Assembly: GCF_010093535.1 (NCBI RefSeq)
Contig: NW_022985182.1
Coordinates: 321,785-385,784 of the forward strand
Direction of reading: 5' to 3'
DNA length: 64,000 nucleotides
DNA from: Lindgomyces ingoldianus
Taxonomy: Eukaryota > Ascomycota > Dothideomycetes > Pleosporales > Lindgomycetaceae
Shown: positions 23,586 through 33,797 of the stretch, piece by piece
Numbering within the stretch: the stretch's first letter is position 1
Layout: every line of letters begins with the position of its first letter
Program-made: the position numbers and the translations under genes
Notes under the pieces: model-generated
Databases searched by the model: none
What the model saw: only the letters and a program-made list of their open reading frames with translations
What the model was told of the DNA's origin: nothing

Positions 23586-26154
23586 ATGTAAGAGGTATTA
23601 AGCAGAAAAAACAGGTTACAGAGAGAGAATGTAGAATAAAGGGGTAACAAGAGAGAGTAAACCTTAGAGTTAGAGGCAGAGGTATAGAGGCTAAGGAGCC
23701 TATATACTCTATGCTAAGCCCTTAGGGTACTTAGGGGTTAGATAGCTGTAACATAACTGTAACAAAGAAAGACTATTGTAAGGGTAGGAACGCGTTAAGA
23801 GCTAGAGCTAGCTATTATTTACTTTTTTAGCTATATTAGTGTGTTAGGGATTAGCATTAGCTATATTAGTGTGTTAGTGATTATGTAAAGCTATGTAAGG
23901 CACTAGAGACATAAGAAACTGCATTAAATGTATTACTAGAGGAGTCCTTTACAGGAGTCTATATATATGCAAAATAATTAGGTGGGTCTTAGCAACAGAC
24001 TGTGCTAAGATGTATACAACTATAGTGCTAACACATCTAACTATTATGTGATAACACATCTAACTATTGTGCAACTATAGTAACAACACATCTAAGTGTC
24101 ACTACTGCAAATAGATTAGTTACATGCTATAGTTAGATATTATTATTATATATTTATTACCTATTTAATACTACTTTGCTAAGCATTATGCTGTAACTAT
24201 TCTTTAACCTAGATAACCTACTTTAATACGCTAACTATTACTATTGCGTAAGAAGAGCACAGGGACCTACTGTCGCGCACATAGGCCTAGTGTCGCGCCT
24301 GTGTTTCAGACAAGCAGCCTAAGACACTTAGCGCCTAAGCTCTCTATAAGCCTCTTATAGTTAATAGACTTGCTTCTTATTACTCTCTAATTAGTAGCTG
24401 TAATAATTACTCTAAGCAAGCTTTGCTTTTACAGATTATTTATAAACTGTTGTAGTATTTTATTATGTAAATTATTTTTTTTCTTAAAGTAACTTTTAAA
24501 GTCTTAGATGTATAAAGTAATAGCTTTATATAATAAAGTCTTATTATAAAAATCTTTATATAAAGCAACGTACTAGTTCTTTGCTTATGTATAGTTATTA
24601 TAAAGGTAGTTTAATAACTAACATTTTTTTATAGCAGATAAAGCACTTCTTTATCTATATGCAGTTGTCTCTAGATTATAGCCTAAACTTAGATAAAGGT
24701 CTTTTACATTATCTTTTTTTACATAAAGGGAAGCTTTCTTCTTATTGTGCAGACTTTTATTATGCAGAGTTATATTAGTAGTTTATGTAGTATGCATTAG
24801 GCAGTTCTTAGAGGTATTAGTTTACTCTTTAGTTTATAGTAACTTAAAGTAATGCTTATAAGTTACTAAATAAGGCTTTGCATAAAGGCTTAATAGTAAA
24901 TATAGCATGTTCTAGTTTTAGTTATTCTTAATAGGCTTATATAATAGTAGTGTGTAGTAAAACATCTTCTTAGAATTCTATTTCTAGTGCCCTTTATATA
25001 AGTGTAAGCTTATTAATTATTATTTTAAGGACTTTATATAAACTTTTATTAAAGTTTTTTTATTAATATTATATAAAAGTTATTATTATCTAGTCTATCT
25101 AGTACTAGCTATAGTTTACATTAGTGTTAAAGTAACTACTTAAAGTGTTATATAAATGCTTCTAGTTATGTCTAGAGCCTATGTTATATATATAGTATAT
25201 ATTTACCTAACCTTTTAAAATGTTTAGAAAGATATTTATGTACTAAGTTTTTTAAATATCTAGCTATTAACATAAATTAATAAAAAATTTTATTTTATTT
25301 ATAAAAATATTATATAGTTAACTTATATAGTTATTATTTTTTTTTATGCTTTTTAAAATTATATAATTTTATTTACTAGAAGTTTTTCTTTAGTAGTTTC
25401 TTTTTAAAGTAGAAGTTTATACAGGCTGTAATGTAGTATAGATTGTGCAGGTAGTATTAGTAGTGCATACACTACTGCAGGCGGTGGTGTGTACGATTAA
25501 GGGTGTGGAGCAGGCGTTAGGTAGGGTGGCATGTATTATTTATACAGTAATTAGTGTAGTGCTAGCTAAGGTGTAAGAGTAGGTAATGCTAGTATATTTA
25601 GTGTTAATAGCAGCATTATGTTTAGTCTGCTTCTGTGTAGAGCCTTATATAGTAATAAAGGTTATGTATAAAGCCTTTTTAGTGTAATTACTTTCTTTTA
25701 TGCTATATTATACAGCTTCTAGGCTTAGGTACCTTTAGTGCCTAGCTGTAGTGTGATTTCCTTGTCCTTTAGCACTTATATAAGCTCTTTTTTAAACACA
25801 TAGCTAAGTGCTAAAAAGTCTTATAGTGTCTATTCTTTAAAATTCTTTATGTATGCACTTAAAAAAGTAGCGCCTTTTTAAGTTATTATATGTAAATTAG
25901 TAATTATGTAACTTATATATAATTAAGTTTATAGGCTTATTAAAGCTTTTAATATGTTAATCTTATTATTTTAGTACTCTAGGCTAGTCTTATTTTATAG
26001 TGTTGCCTTTAATATTTTTATGTTCTTTATAAGTTATTTATATAATAAAAATTATTTTTTATTCTTTTTATTATTACATAGAGTTATTAGTTGCTAATAA
26101 AATTTTATTATAATAGTATAGTTAATTACTTTTCTAGTAGATTATGTAGGTACT

Positions 26155-26525
26155 GCTATTATCTAGCTACTAAGTTGTACAGCTTTAATAGCTTTAGTGT
26201 GCGCTTTATACTATCTTCTTTTTACTTTATACAGTAGCAGAGCTTGCTGTATAATGTAAAGAATTAATATGCTATTGTCTAGCTACTAGGTTGTATAGCT
26301 TTAATAGCTTTAGTGTGCATCTTACACTATCTTTTTCTTACTTTATATAGTAGTAGAGCTTACTGTATAATGTAAAGGATTAATCTGCTATTCTAAGAAA
26401 TAAGTAACTAAATAAAGTACTTTATAAGGTGTAAGTACTCTACTATTACTCTTTCTAAAAAATAAGTAATAAAATAAAGTACTTTATAAAGTGTAAGTAC
26501 TTTATTATTACTTTTACTAATTTAT
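26155..26525. repeat. Two tandem duplications next to the right Z LTR
   Basis: A unit of roughly 118 bp containing CTATTRTCTAGCTACTARG and AGCAGAGCTTGCTGTATAATG is present twice (about 26155-26395). A following unit of about 65 bp, with AAATAAAGTACTTTATAAGG, is also present twice (about 26395-26525). Their position inside Z beside the LTR suggests untranslated or regulatory repeats of the element. Confidence 0.65.
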
Positions 26526-26551
26526 AGTTAATTAAATTAACTATTAATTAG

Positions 26552-26831
26552 TGTTAAATAGGCTCTAACAGCTAGCTGCTTATAGTATAAGCACTTAAGT
26601 AGTAAGAGTAAGAGTAGTGTATAGTGTGCACAGTGTACAAAGTAGGTAAAGTAAGGGCAACATGTTTCTAGTTCTATTGCTTTTGTCTTTTCTCTGTACA
26701 GAGGAAAAGGGGGATATCTAGATGTTCGCGCACAGAGGTTCGCGCACGAGCATCATGTGACAGAGATACGTGGTCCTGCTCGTGCGCGATCGCTTGTATC
26801 CAGACTGTGACGCTGCTGCTGCGTACAGACA
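26552..26831 (-). repeat. Z right LTR with internal palindrome
   Basis: 280 bp. Arms CGCGCACGAGCA (26741-26752) and TGCTCGTGCGCG (26777-26788) form a perfect 12-bp inverted repeat with a 24-nt loop. This copy is less mutated than the left LTR. It is followed by the target duplication ATAAA. Confidence 0.87.
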
Positions 26832-27015
26832 ATAAAGCTGTTTTTTAAAGTTTTTTTAAAAAGCTTTAAAGCTTATAATATAGTAGCTTTTTTATAAAGT
26901 AAGTGCTTTTTAAAAGGCTTTTTAGCTTACTTTAATAGCTTAGAGTTATGCAAGTACTAAGCTTATTAGATTAGATTTAAAGGCTATTCTTAGCTAAGGT
27001 TTTAACATAACATAA
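26832..27015 (-). mobile_element. Element X1, fragment 4
   Basis: X1 resumes after Z, collinear with X2 6977-7160, and leads into its own terminal LTR. It contains the sequence between the 5' LTR and gag in sense orientation. Confidence 0.85.
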
Positions 27016-27333
27016 TGTTATAATTATACACAAGTAAGGTTATAGAGCTTTATAAAGGTCTAGTTTAATTACTATGTAAAGTATTATAGTAAGTACAAGA
27101 CATTATATAAAAAACAGAAAAGTTTAAAAAGAAATTAGTAATTAAATACTTAGCTTAAAAGTCTAAGCGCTTTAGGTATAAATTAAGCCTGTTTTAAGTT
27201 TAGTTAGTGTTAAGGCAGTTTATGCTTAAGTTTATGTCTATGTTGTGTTGTGTTTGTGTTAGACGTGCACTAATAATACTCTAGTACGCGTCTAATACAG
27301 TTATGTCTAGGATCCGGGGAGGATACTGTAACA
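27016..27333 (-). repeat. X1 terminal LTR (5' LTR in sense orientation)
   Basis: 318 bp, the same length and ends as the X2 LTRs (TGTTATAA...ACTGTAACA). It is the right boundary of the oldest element of the stack. The partner LTR of X1 lies left of the window. Confidence 0.87.
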
Positions 27334-27873
27334 TAGCTATAGTACATTTCTTTAAAAGTTTTATGTCTTATTTAAAAGCTTAGAGTGTAAGCTGTATCTA
27401 ACATTCTTTTAGCACGTCTAAGTAGTGTTGTAGGGAATGCATTAGTGTAAGAAGAGTAGTTTAGTAGGGTCTTAGCAAAAGTAAGTAACTTAGGTGTGTA
27501 AGCAACTTGCCTGTGAAGTACGTTAACATTACTTTTAATTTTTTATTAATTCTAGTAACTTTATGTAAGTGCAAGTAGTTCTTTTTACAGGCTAAGAAAA
27601 CTATTATAATAAAAAGAAATTAACTATTAGTGTTAATAATAGAAGAATTAGTTACATAACATTACTATTACTAGTAAGATTAATAACTATAGATTTTATA
27701 AGAAGTATTATAACTTTCTAATTAAGTATAGTCTTTAGCTTTAGTGTAATTACTTTATAATACTTTAGTTACTATATTTAAACTGTACACTAATGTTATC
27801 TTTTTTATATAGTTAGTTAGTAATAGCTAACTCTTCTGTAACTGTACTATACAACCTCTAAAAGGCTCTGTAA
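27334..27873. other. AT-rich remainder up to the composition boundary
   Basis: About 540 bp of strongly AT-rich sequence beyond the X1 LTR, with no LTR ends or readable frame. Composition changes abruptly at about 27,875, which marks the edge of the AT block. Confidence 0.7.
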
Positions 27874-28140
27874 CTAACAGTTGGACACACTGTGTGGTGG
27901 GCTCCTTGCCTTGGCTTCTCGAATATATGTCACGGCACTATGCTTGACCTTTTTGGTCTCTTGTTCTTGGGGAATTATGTCCCGGACCTCGGTGTCCCCA
28001 AGGATGGCAGAGCCGGCCTTAGCTACCTTGTATCCGGAGCGGTAAATGTAGCATTGCTGCACCTCGCACCAGTAATAGTGCTCTCGTCGGAAGGTGTCCC
28101 ACAGCCATTGTGGTGCAGGCGGCGGTATTTCTCCCGACAT
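27874..28140 (-). CDS. Hypothetical protein, probably 3'-truncated at the AT boundary
   Basis: An 88-residue frame with strong aromatic content near its start (residues about 11-34: WLWDTF, HYYW, CYIY), no signal peptide and no family I recognise. The last codons and the stop fall exactly where normal-composition sequence meets the AT-rich block, and the TAG is formed with AT-side bases. I therefore infer that the original C-terminus was lost when the transposon block arrived. The start at 28140 has no splice evidence. The opposite strand is also open over this stretch, so coding is not certain. Confidence 0.4.
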   Translation of the reverse strand: MSGEIPPPAPQWLWDTFRREHYYWCEVQQCYIYRSGYKVAKAGSAILGDTEVRDIIPQEQETKKVKHSAVTYIREAKARSPPHSVSNC

Positions 28141-28844
28141 AGTTGGCGATTGCGTTGAATATAACGGGTTGCTAGTCTCAGGAGAGCCGTGCTACGTCCG
28201 TCCTTTTAGCTTAATATCATGGTTATCATTCTCAGCCTTGCTGCGAGGCCGGAATGCGCGTGACGTGGCGGCGGAGAAGCGGGGGACCCCAGACTTAAGG
28301 TAAGGCGTTTTCCAAGACTTACTGTAGCCTAGAGATCGCTAGTTGGTCATGATACATGTTAACGTGTGGCATCACAAGGGGCCGAGCAATTTAGGTCAAG
28401 AATTGGCATCCCATTGACGTTCACCTTGCTTCTAGCAGAGTGATTCACGGATAGACTCTACCCCAACCGTGTTCCAATTTATGCGGCAACTTGCGGTACT
28501 TGACCGGCACGTGAGATGCGAGAATCAGCCCAACTGCTGTCGACTGGTTAATGTGACGTGCTGTTGCATATGGAATCGAGGAGTAATATTGCGCTGCACA
28601 AGGTACAGGTGGTGATACATGTACTTTACACGAGCTAACAAAGAAAGAGGATGGTGTGACGCAATTAGAACTTCCAAATCAGAACGAACGCCAAAGAACT
28701 ATGCTGAAGATGTGATATAATCGTTCCATATCTCAGCTATTCTAGGGTCTTATACCCTCAGCCGTCCGTAACGCCTAAAGCAGGAATGTTCCCTCGTGAT
28801 CCTGAATCCCCAACTGCATAGAGAAGACTCGTGCCAGGGGTATT
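28141..28844. other. Intergenic, nothing recognised
   Basis: About 700 bp of mixed composition between the truncated frame and the 3' end of TIM17. It holds a few short frames without motifs and no repeat I can see. Confidence 0.5.
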
Positions 28845-29503
28845 TCATGCCACTGCCGCTTGCTGTGGAGGGGGAGGGGGAGCTTCGAGACGTGTGTTTT
28901 CTGCCATCATTCGTGAGAAGCCGATTCCGACACCTTCGATGACTGCGAGGAGAACGGCGCAGCCGATTGCGTTGTTGCGCATTGCGCGAGCGCCGCCTCG
29001 AACTGCGAGGGCTCCACCTGTGAAGAATCCCCCAATGATCGCATTCCAGGGGTCTTCTTTCTTCCTGGTCAAGAGTAAGCCACTCCCTCCCCAATTCCTC
29101 CCCACCTAGGATGCACCACGCACCTTATACCCTTCACAGCGCAATCAAAGGTTGAAAACAGTCCTCCCCATACTCCAAAGTTCCCTCCTAGCACAGGTGC
29201 TCGCGCCTTGATCGCCGTGATGGCACCGATGCGCCGTTCGCCATAAGGCGAGTTCCTGCCTAACATTCAGTGATCATGTTCGGGCCACAACATCGAGAGA
29301 AAGGTGAGGCGTACCGGAAACCCTTCACGCCGTGCCATACCGCGCCGCCGATAGCCTTAGAACGACGTTAGCATTATGCATGCAAAGACGGCGAAGGTGG
29401 GTTAATGGCGGCGGTGAGTATTAAATCAACTTACGCCCATGCAAAATGCGCCACCGAAATCGCTGAGGGCAACCCAGGGGCAGGGGTCTCGACTGTGGTC
29501 CAT
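28845..29503 (-). CDS. TIM17: Mitochondrial import inner membrane translocase subunit Tim17
   Basis: Four exons: 29503-29435, 29355-29315, 29255-29124 and 29064-28845, giving 153 residues, the usual Tim17 length. The N-terminus [20 protein letters not shown] and the later [30 protein letters not shown] and [17 protein letters not shown] are hallmarks of Tim17. The protein has four membrane segments and, in the TIM23 complex with Tim23 and Tim50, imports presequence-bearing precursors across the inner membrane. All joins use GT-AG (donors GTAAGT, GTACGC, GTGCGT). The C-terminus ends in a short Pro run and QQAAVA. The start is fixed by the conserved acidic N-terminus that interacts with presequences. 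Confidence 0.95.
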
Positions 29504-30746
29504 GGTGGGGGACGTGTCGAGGTTGAGGGATGACGGTGACGATTTCCAGATATCGGCTCCGGCGGGGCAGTTCTTCCGGCCCTAGTAGCCGGGCTTTAGC
29601 CGCACGTGACTTACCCTTTCACCTCTCAAGATTCAGAAGGGCACCTTGGCGAGACGGGACTAAGCAAGAAGAGAGCGGAGGGCAATTTGGGACAATAGCC
29701 ATAGACTCATTCACTTCACAAGAATTCTACGAGTGCCTACTGCGCTATAATGCATATAACAACACTTGGGAATGCAACCAAATGCTAGATATCTTAGTGG
29801 ACAGCATACAGATCAAGCCCCACTGTCAATCAAACGATATACCCCTTTCACTTGCTCCATGGAAGTGTCAGCATGTACAAATGGCACAGTGTCTGTGTGA
29901 TCCTCAGGCTGAAGTACGGTGCTTTTCGAGACATGATCGGTTTGGTCGGTATGTTCCGGGACTCGGCTTCCTGACCAAATGAGAACAACAGCCCTTTCGA
30001 GAGGAATTGAAGGCGGGGCCCAAATGGCAAAGAAGAGGGGGGGAACTTGCTGGAGAGCAATAGAGATAGAAAAAGAAGAAAAGCAATATCGGCTGGTGGC
30101 TGTCAGTCATTTGTTAAACCGAGGGAGAGCTGGAGCTATTACCAATCCCCTTTTCATATTAGCGCGTCCTGGCCCGGCCTTCTAGAAGACCGACATGCAA
30201 GTCAACGCCCACATCCCTCCAACAGCCTCTGTCGGAACGTCTTTTATCATCGTCATACATCGCGGCTCTCATACCGACTGCGGCCCTCGAAGATTTTTGG
30301 ATTTATTTTAGCGAGTGTGTTGTCTCGAGGTGCATCAAGACACATCATCCCGCCTACGCTACGTGTGTACTTGGCGTTGGCGAATCTGTAGTCGCTCATT
30401 TTGGCTTCAGCGACACTTCTCACACCCACCGACCTCTTGCCTCAACCGTCAATACACTCCCCGCGACTGCTCTTTCCCGGCCGAGCTGCCAGCGACCACC
30501 ACCTGGACTGCGGAGGCATTGCATCCACTACCGGTGAGAGAGGGACCATTTATACCCACCTCGGCAGACAGAATTTGGACCACCCCTTGGGATTTGGAAG
30601 CACGCAAATAATATTGCTAGCGGGGCACTGCAGGAGGATATCTCGCCCAATATGGCAGCGGCTACTGCTGGTAAGTGTGATGGTGGTGGGACCGCCGCAA
30701 CTTCTTCTCTCCACACGCTACCCTTTTTTTCCTCTCTACCTCCACC
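29504..30746. promoter_or_regulatory. Divergent intergenic region between TIM17 and the next gene
   Basis: About 1.2 kb upstream of both TIM17 (-) and the unknown-function gene (+). Long pyrimidine-rich stretches occur before 30747 (TCTCTCCACACG, CTCTACCTCCACC), usual for fungal 5' leaders. An ATG at about 30651 followed by GTAAGTG could be a short upstream frame or a 5' UTR intron. Open frames here lack homology-like features. Confidence 0.5.
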
Positions 30747-32890
30747 ATGGCCCACCCCGGCCTCTTCAAATCCATCACCACCTTTCTGACATCGCTGGTC
30801 GCCAAAACAGGCTACGAGTGGAACCGCTCGTCGCCCCTGCGCTCCTCCCCCGACACCACGTCCCCCATGTACCCCGATCGCCCCATTCGCCCTCTGCCAA
30901 AACGCCGTCTTCGAGCACGCCTGTCGCCCGAGCAAGCTGAAGCCATCGTCTACCCGCCCGCCCCTCCGTCCTCTGGCCCGCTCTTCAGCTTCCCGTACTC
31001 GCCAGCCGAGACCCGGGGCAACGGCCGCGTTGGCCAGCGTCGGGGGGAGAGTGACCACCACGCCTGCCACTGTGGTCACAACCACTCAGAGGTAGAGAGT
31101 GAGGAGGACGAGGACGAGCGTGGGGCTCCTCTGCCATCATCCCCGAGCTACCACTACGCTAGAAACGTGGCTGGAAAGTCCGCAGGCGGAGCGACAGCCA
31201 TATACCCCAAGCCCGGGTCCACGTCGTCTTCTGCAGACGGTTACGAGTCGTTTGAGAATACAAACAACAAGAAGAAGCGAAAGATCCCGAATATGGGGAC
31301 AAGCATCCACCACACCAATCTGTCCGCTGAGATGGCGAGTATGGGGCTTTCCAACCCCCATGAACTCGCTGCACCTGACGATGGAGATGGTGTGGGGCGC
31401 TATTACACATCTGCACCTTCCACACCCCAACACAACACCCCCGGCACAGGCATCGCGGGTGCTGGCAGAGGTCGATTTGGGAGATCTGCATCGGGAAGAT
31501 CAGAACGGCGAGTGCTGGGAACCTCCACCAACCTCGGCAACGCCAAAGCGGCCACCAAACGTGAGCTTGACCAACGCACGGGCCCAACCTTTCACTGCCC
31601 AAAACCCCCAACCTCCTATAGGACCTTCGCTAACAGATTCTTCTCTAGGACCTCCCGACCAAGGCGGCATCATATCCACCGCTATCGCCAACGCGCAAGC
31701 CACTCCCCCTCCCGCCGGCAGTGAGAACGTAAGCTTGTTGCAGCAAGAGGCTTCGAAGAGCAGCACCAACAAGACCCAATTTACTTTCACCTGTGGGTCT
31801 GACTCAGCCAACAAGATGGTTTGGCCCGGCCAGCAGAATGGTCCGTACCCTCAACCCCCTGGCTCATACCCGACGGGTGCCACCGGACACCCCACGCAAC
31901 CCACCCGTGCCCGTGCTCCTACCCGTCCAGACGCTCCCATGGTGTCAACTCAAGGCACACAGACAAGCCCGAACATCAATGGTGCACAACACCCGCCTTC
32001 TGCGAAGAATGCTGCACCTCCCAAGAATGGCCAGCCGAACCAGCAAGTTCCGGCTCCGCGAAAACCCCGACGCAGCGCTTCCAAGCTGTATGCCTACGCT
32101 GCTCGCAAGCGCCGCATTCAGCAGGAGTACGCTAATTTTCACAACCCACCCAATCCGGCATGGATCTGCGAGTTTTGTGAGTATGAGGACATATTCGGGG
32201 CACCACCGGAAGCATTGATTCGGCAGTATGAGATCAAAGACAGGAAGGAGCGGAAGCGTATTGCTGAAAAGCGGCGTCTGTTAGAGAAAGCGAGGATGAA
32301 GGGACGCAAGGGCAAAAAGGCCAGTAAGAAAGCTCAAAACAACGCAAACAACGCCCAGCATAGCCAAAATGCTCCTGCCGGTGGCTATGATCGACGCATG
32401 GATGAAGGACCATTGGACGGCCAAGAGGAAGAATACTACGACGATGAGTACGACGATATTCCGCCTCAAGCCTCAGCCCCTGGCAAGCCATGTGACCATC
32501 CAGGCTGTCATCATTCGCACCATCCAAAAACGCAGGCTCAGGGTCTTGGGGATCCGAGCGGTGGAGGCAAGGGTGTTAATGGTGCGTAGCTTCCGGACAT
32601 GACGGGGTGGGCCGTCGTCGTCCTTGCGTTGTTCTGTGTTTTTTTTTTCTGGCTTTTGCATGACGATCCATGGCTAAGATATAGGCGAACCTTCGTCTTC
32701 GGACTTTGAGGCAGAGATCGACGGCGTCACCTTCACAAACAAGGATGAGTTCTATGCGTACGTGTACGGCAAAGTCGACAAACTCCATGAACACGGCAGC
32801 AACTTGAGATTTCGAGTGCCCTCGGGCCACCAAGTCGAAATGTCGAGGGACAAGTCTGGCCTCGACGTCTTCATCAACCGAGTTGGATAA
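30747..32890 (+). CDS. Conserved ascomycete-type protein of unknown function with Cys/His clusters
   Basis: Exons 30747-31560, 31649-32581 and 32685-32890 (650 residues). Both introns are GT-AG with a branch-like CTAAC/CTAAG, and the joins restore frame (K-R-P-P and N-G-E-P). The start at 30747 has a strong context (CCACCATGG). Visible parts: a His/Cys cluster at 104-113 (HHACHCGHNH), long Ser/Pro/Gln-rich disordered stretches, a short Trp-Cys motif WICEFCEYE at about 443-451, a Lys/Arg-rich helix at about 465-500, an acidic YYDDEYDD patch near 533, a second Cys/His cluster at 553-563 (CDHPGCHHSHH), and a compact C-terminal module of about 68 residues (FTNKDEFYAYVYGKVDKL). No signal peptide or membrane segment. 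I recall similar fungal proteins annotated only as hypothetical. Metal or nucleic-acid binding is possible but unproven. Confidence 0.8.
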
Positions 32891-33797
32891 ACTCCAAAAA
32901 GCCATCGACTCGGTTCATCTTATCCCCGTGGATTATCTCCATATTTGCCCTCCTCACGACCCTATTTTGAGCTCAGCATCCCGTACATCCCCCGCATTTC
33001 CCGGAGCCCCTGTATTCCAGTCGTTTCCAACATCCCCGACCACTCATAAACCACATCATACAACTACAACTACATAATAAACCCCCCATTTTCACTTCAA
33101 CGAGCATATCGACTGCTTAACGGATTGAAGCAACCCCACTCCCCTCAGAAGACATGTCGAATTCAGACGATCCAGAGTCTACCTATTGACTAGGACCTTG
33201 AACTCACCCAGAATAGGCGGGTGAAGTAAAATAGGCGAGGTGCTGTCTAGCCGGTATCGGATTCTTCTCGAACGATGGTGTTCAGTTTTCCTGTTGCTGG
33301 CTTACTCACACACATAGGAGGAGGGTAGTTTGTAGGTAGGTAGCACTGGTAATTGACACTTGTTCATCTAAATTTGGTGGATTATGTGATTGTGGATGCA
33401 GAGCTGTGTGTTTGATGTTTTGATATTGGGGTGGGTGGTTTGCAGCTGGTTTGCAGGTACGAGGGAGTATTCATAGAGTGGATTGGAAATGCTAAACTTG
33501 CTAGAATTTAATGGAGTACTGAGAGACTGTCGGTTCCTGTCTTAGAGCAAAACCCTTGTCATGGTATGTACACACCCTGTGTTTCATCCTATGCTCACCT
33601 CATCTAGACACTATCTTATACTTTCCTCCGCCCCCGACAACATCTTGGCGTGTATCACAGATTATGAGGTGAGAGCACCGAAATCTGCACAAATCTCTCT
33701 GGCATCCAGTCCTTTTAACCCTCTTTTCCTCCTTGTGAACATGGTCCTGTACTTCTTTCATTTGCATTCATTATCTCCAATAACTCTCGCACATTAG
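32891..33797. other. Intergenic between convergent genes
   Basis: Holds the 3' untranslated regions of the unknown-function gene (+) and the secreted protein gene (-). No motif-bearing frame or repeat was seen. Confidence 0.5.

Larger units (their letters stand above)
17604..26831 (-). mobile_element. Element Z, 9.2-kb LTR retroelement with unreadable interior
   Basis: Two 280-bp LTRs (17604-17883 and 26552-26831; ends TGTTAAATAGG...AGACA) flanked by ATAAA (17599-17603 and 26832-26836). The empty site AATATAAAGCTG is visible in X2 near 6980. The interior is among the most AT-rich sequence here, with long T and A runs (a poly-A tract at about 18155-18196), and I could not read any RT, integrase or gag motif. 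A minus-strand purine tract (AAAAAGAAAAG) beside the left LTR hints that the sense strand is minus, so strand is tentative. Part of the interior consists of later insertions (22029-22320, 22385-22674). Confidence 0.8.

Noticed and set aside
29530..29982. 150-codon plus-strand frame beside TIM17
   Set aside because: It lies in the divergent intergenic region, has no domain, and the minus-strand TIM17 exons account for the neighbouring sequence.
30528..31085. 185-codon minus-strand frame
   Set aside because: Antisense shadow over GC-rich first exon sequence of the plus-strand gene; low-complexity Gly/Arg composition.
31729..31807. Possible intron (GTAAGC...GACTCAG) in the unknown-function gene
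   Set aside because: Removing its 79 nt shifts the frame into a less plausible reading, while reading through keeps the long open frame and the C-terminal exon join.
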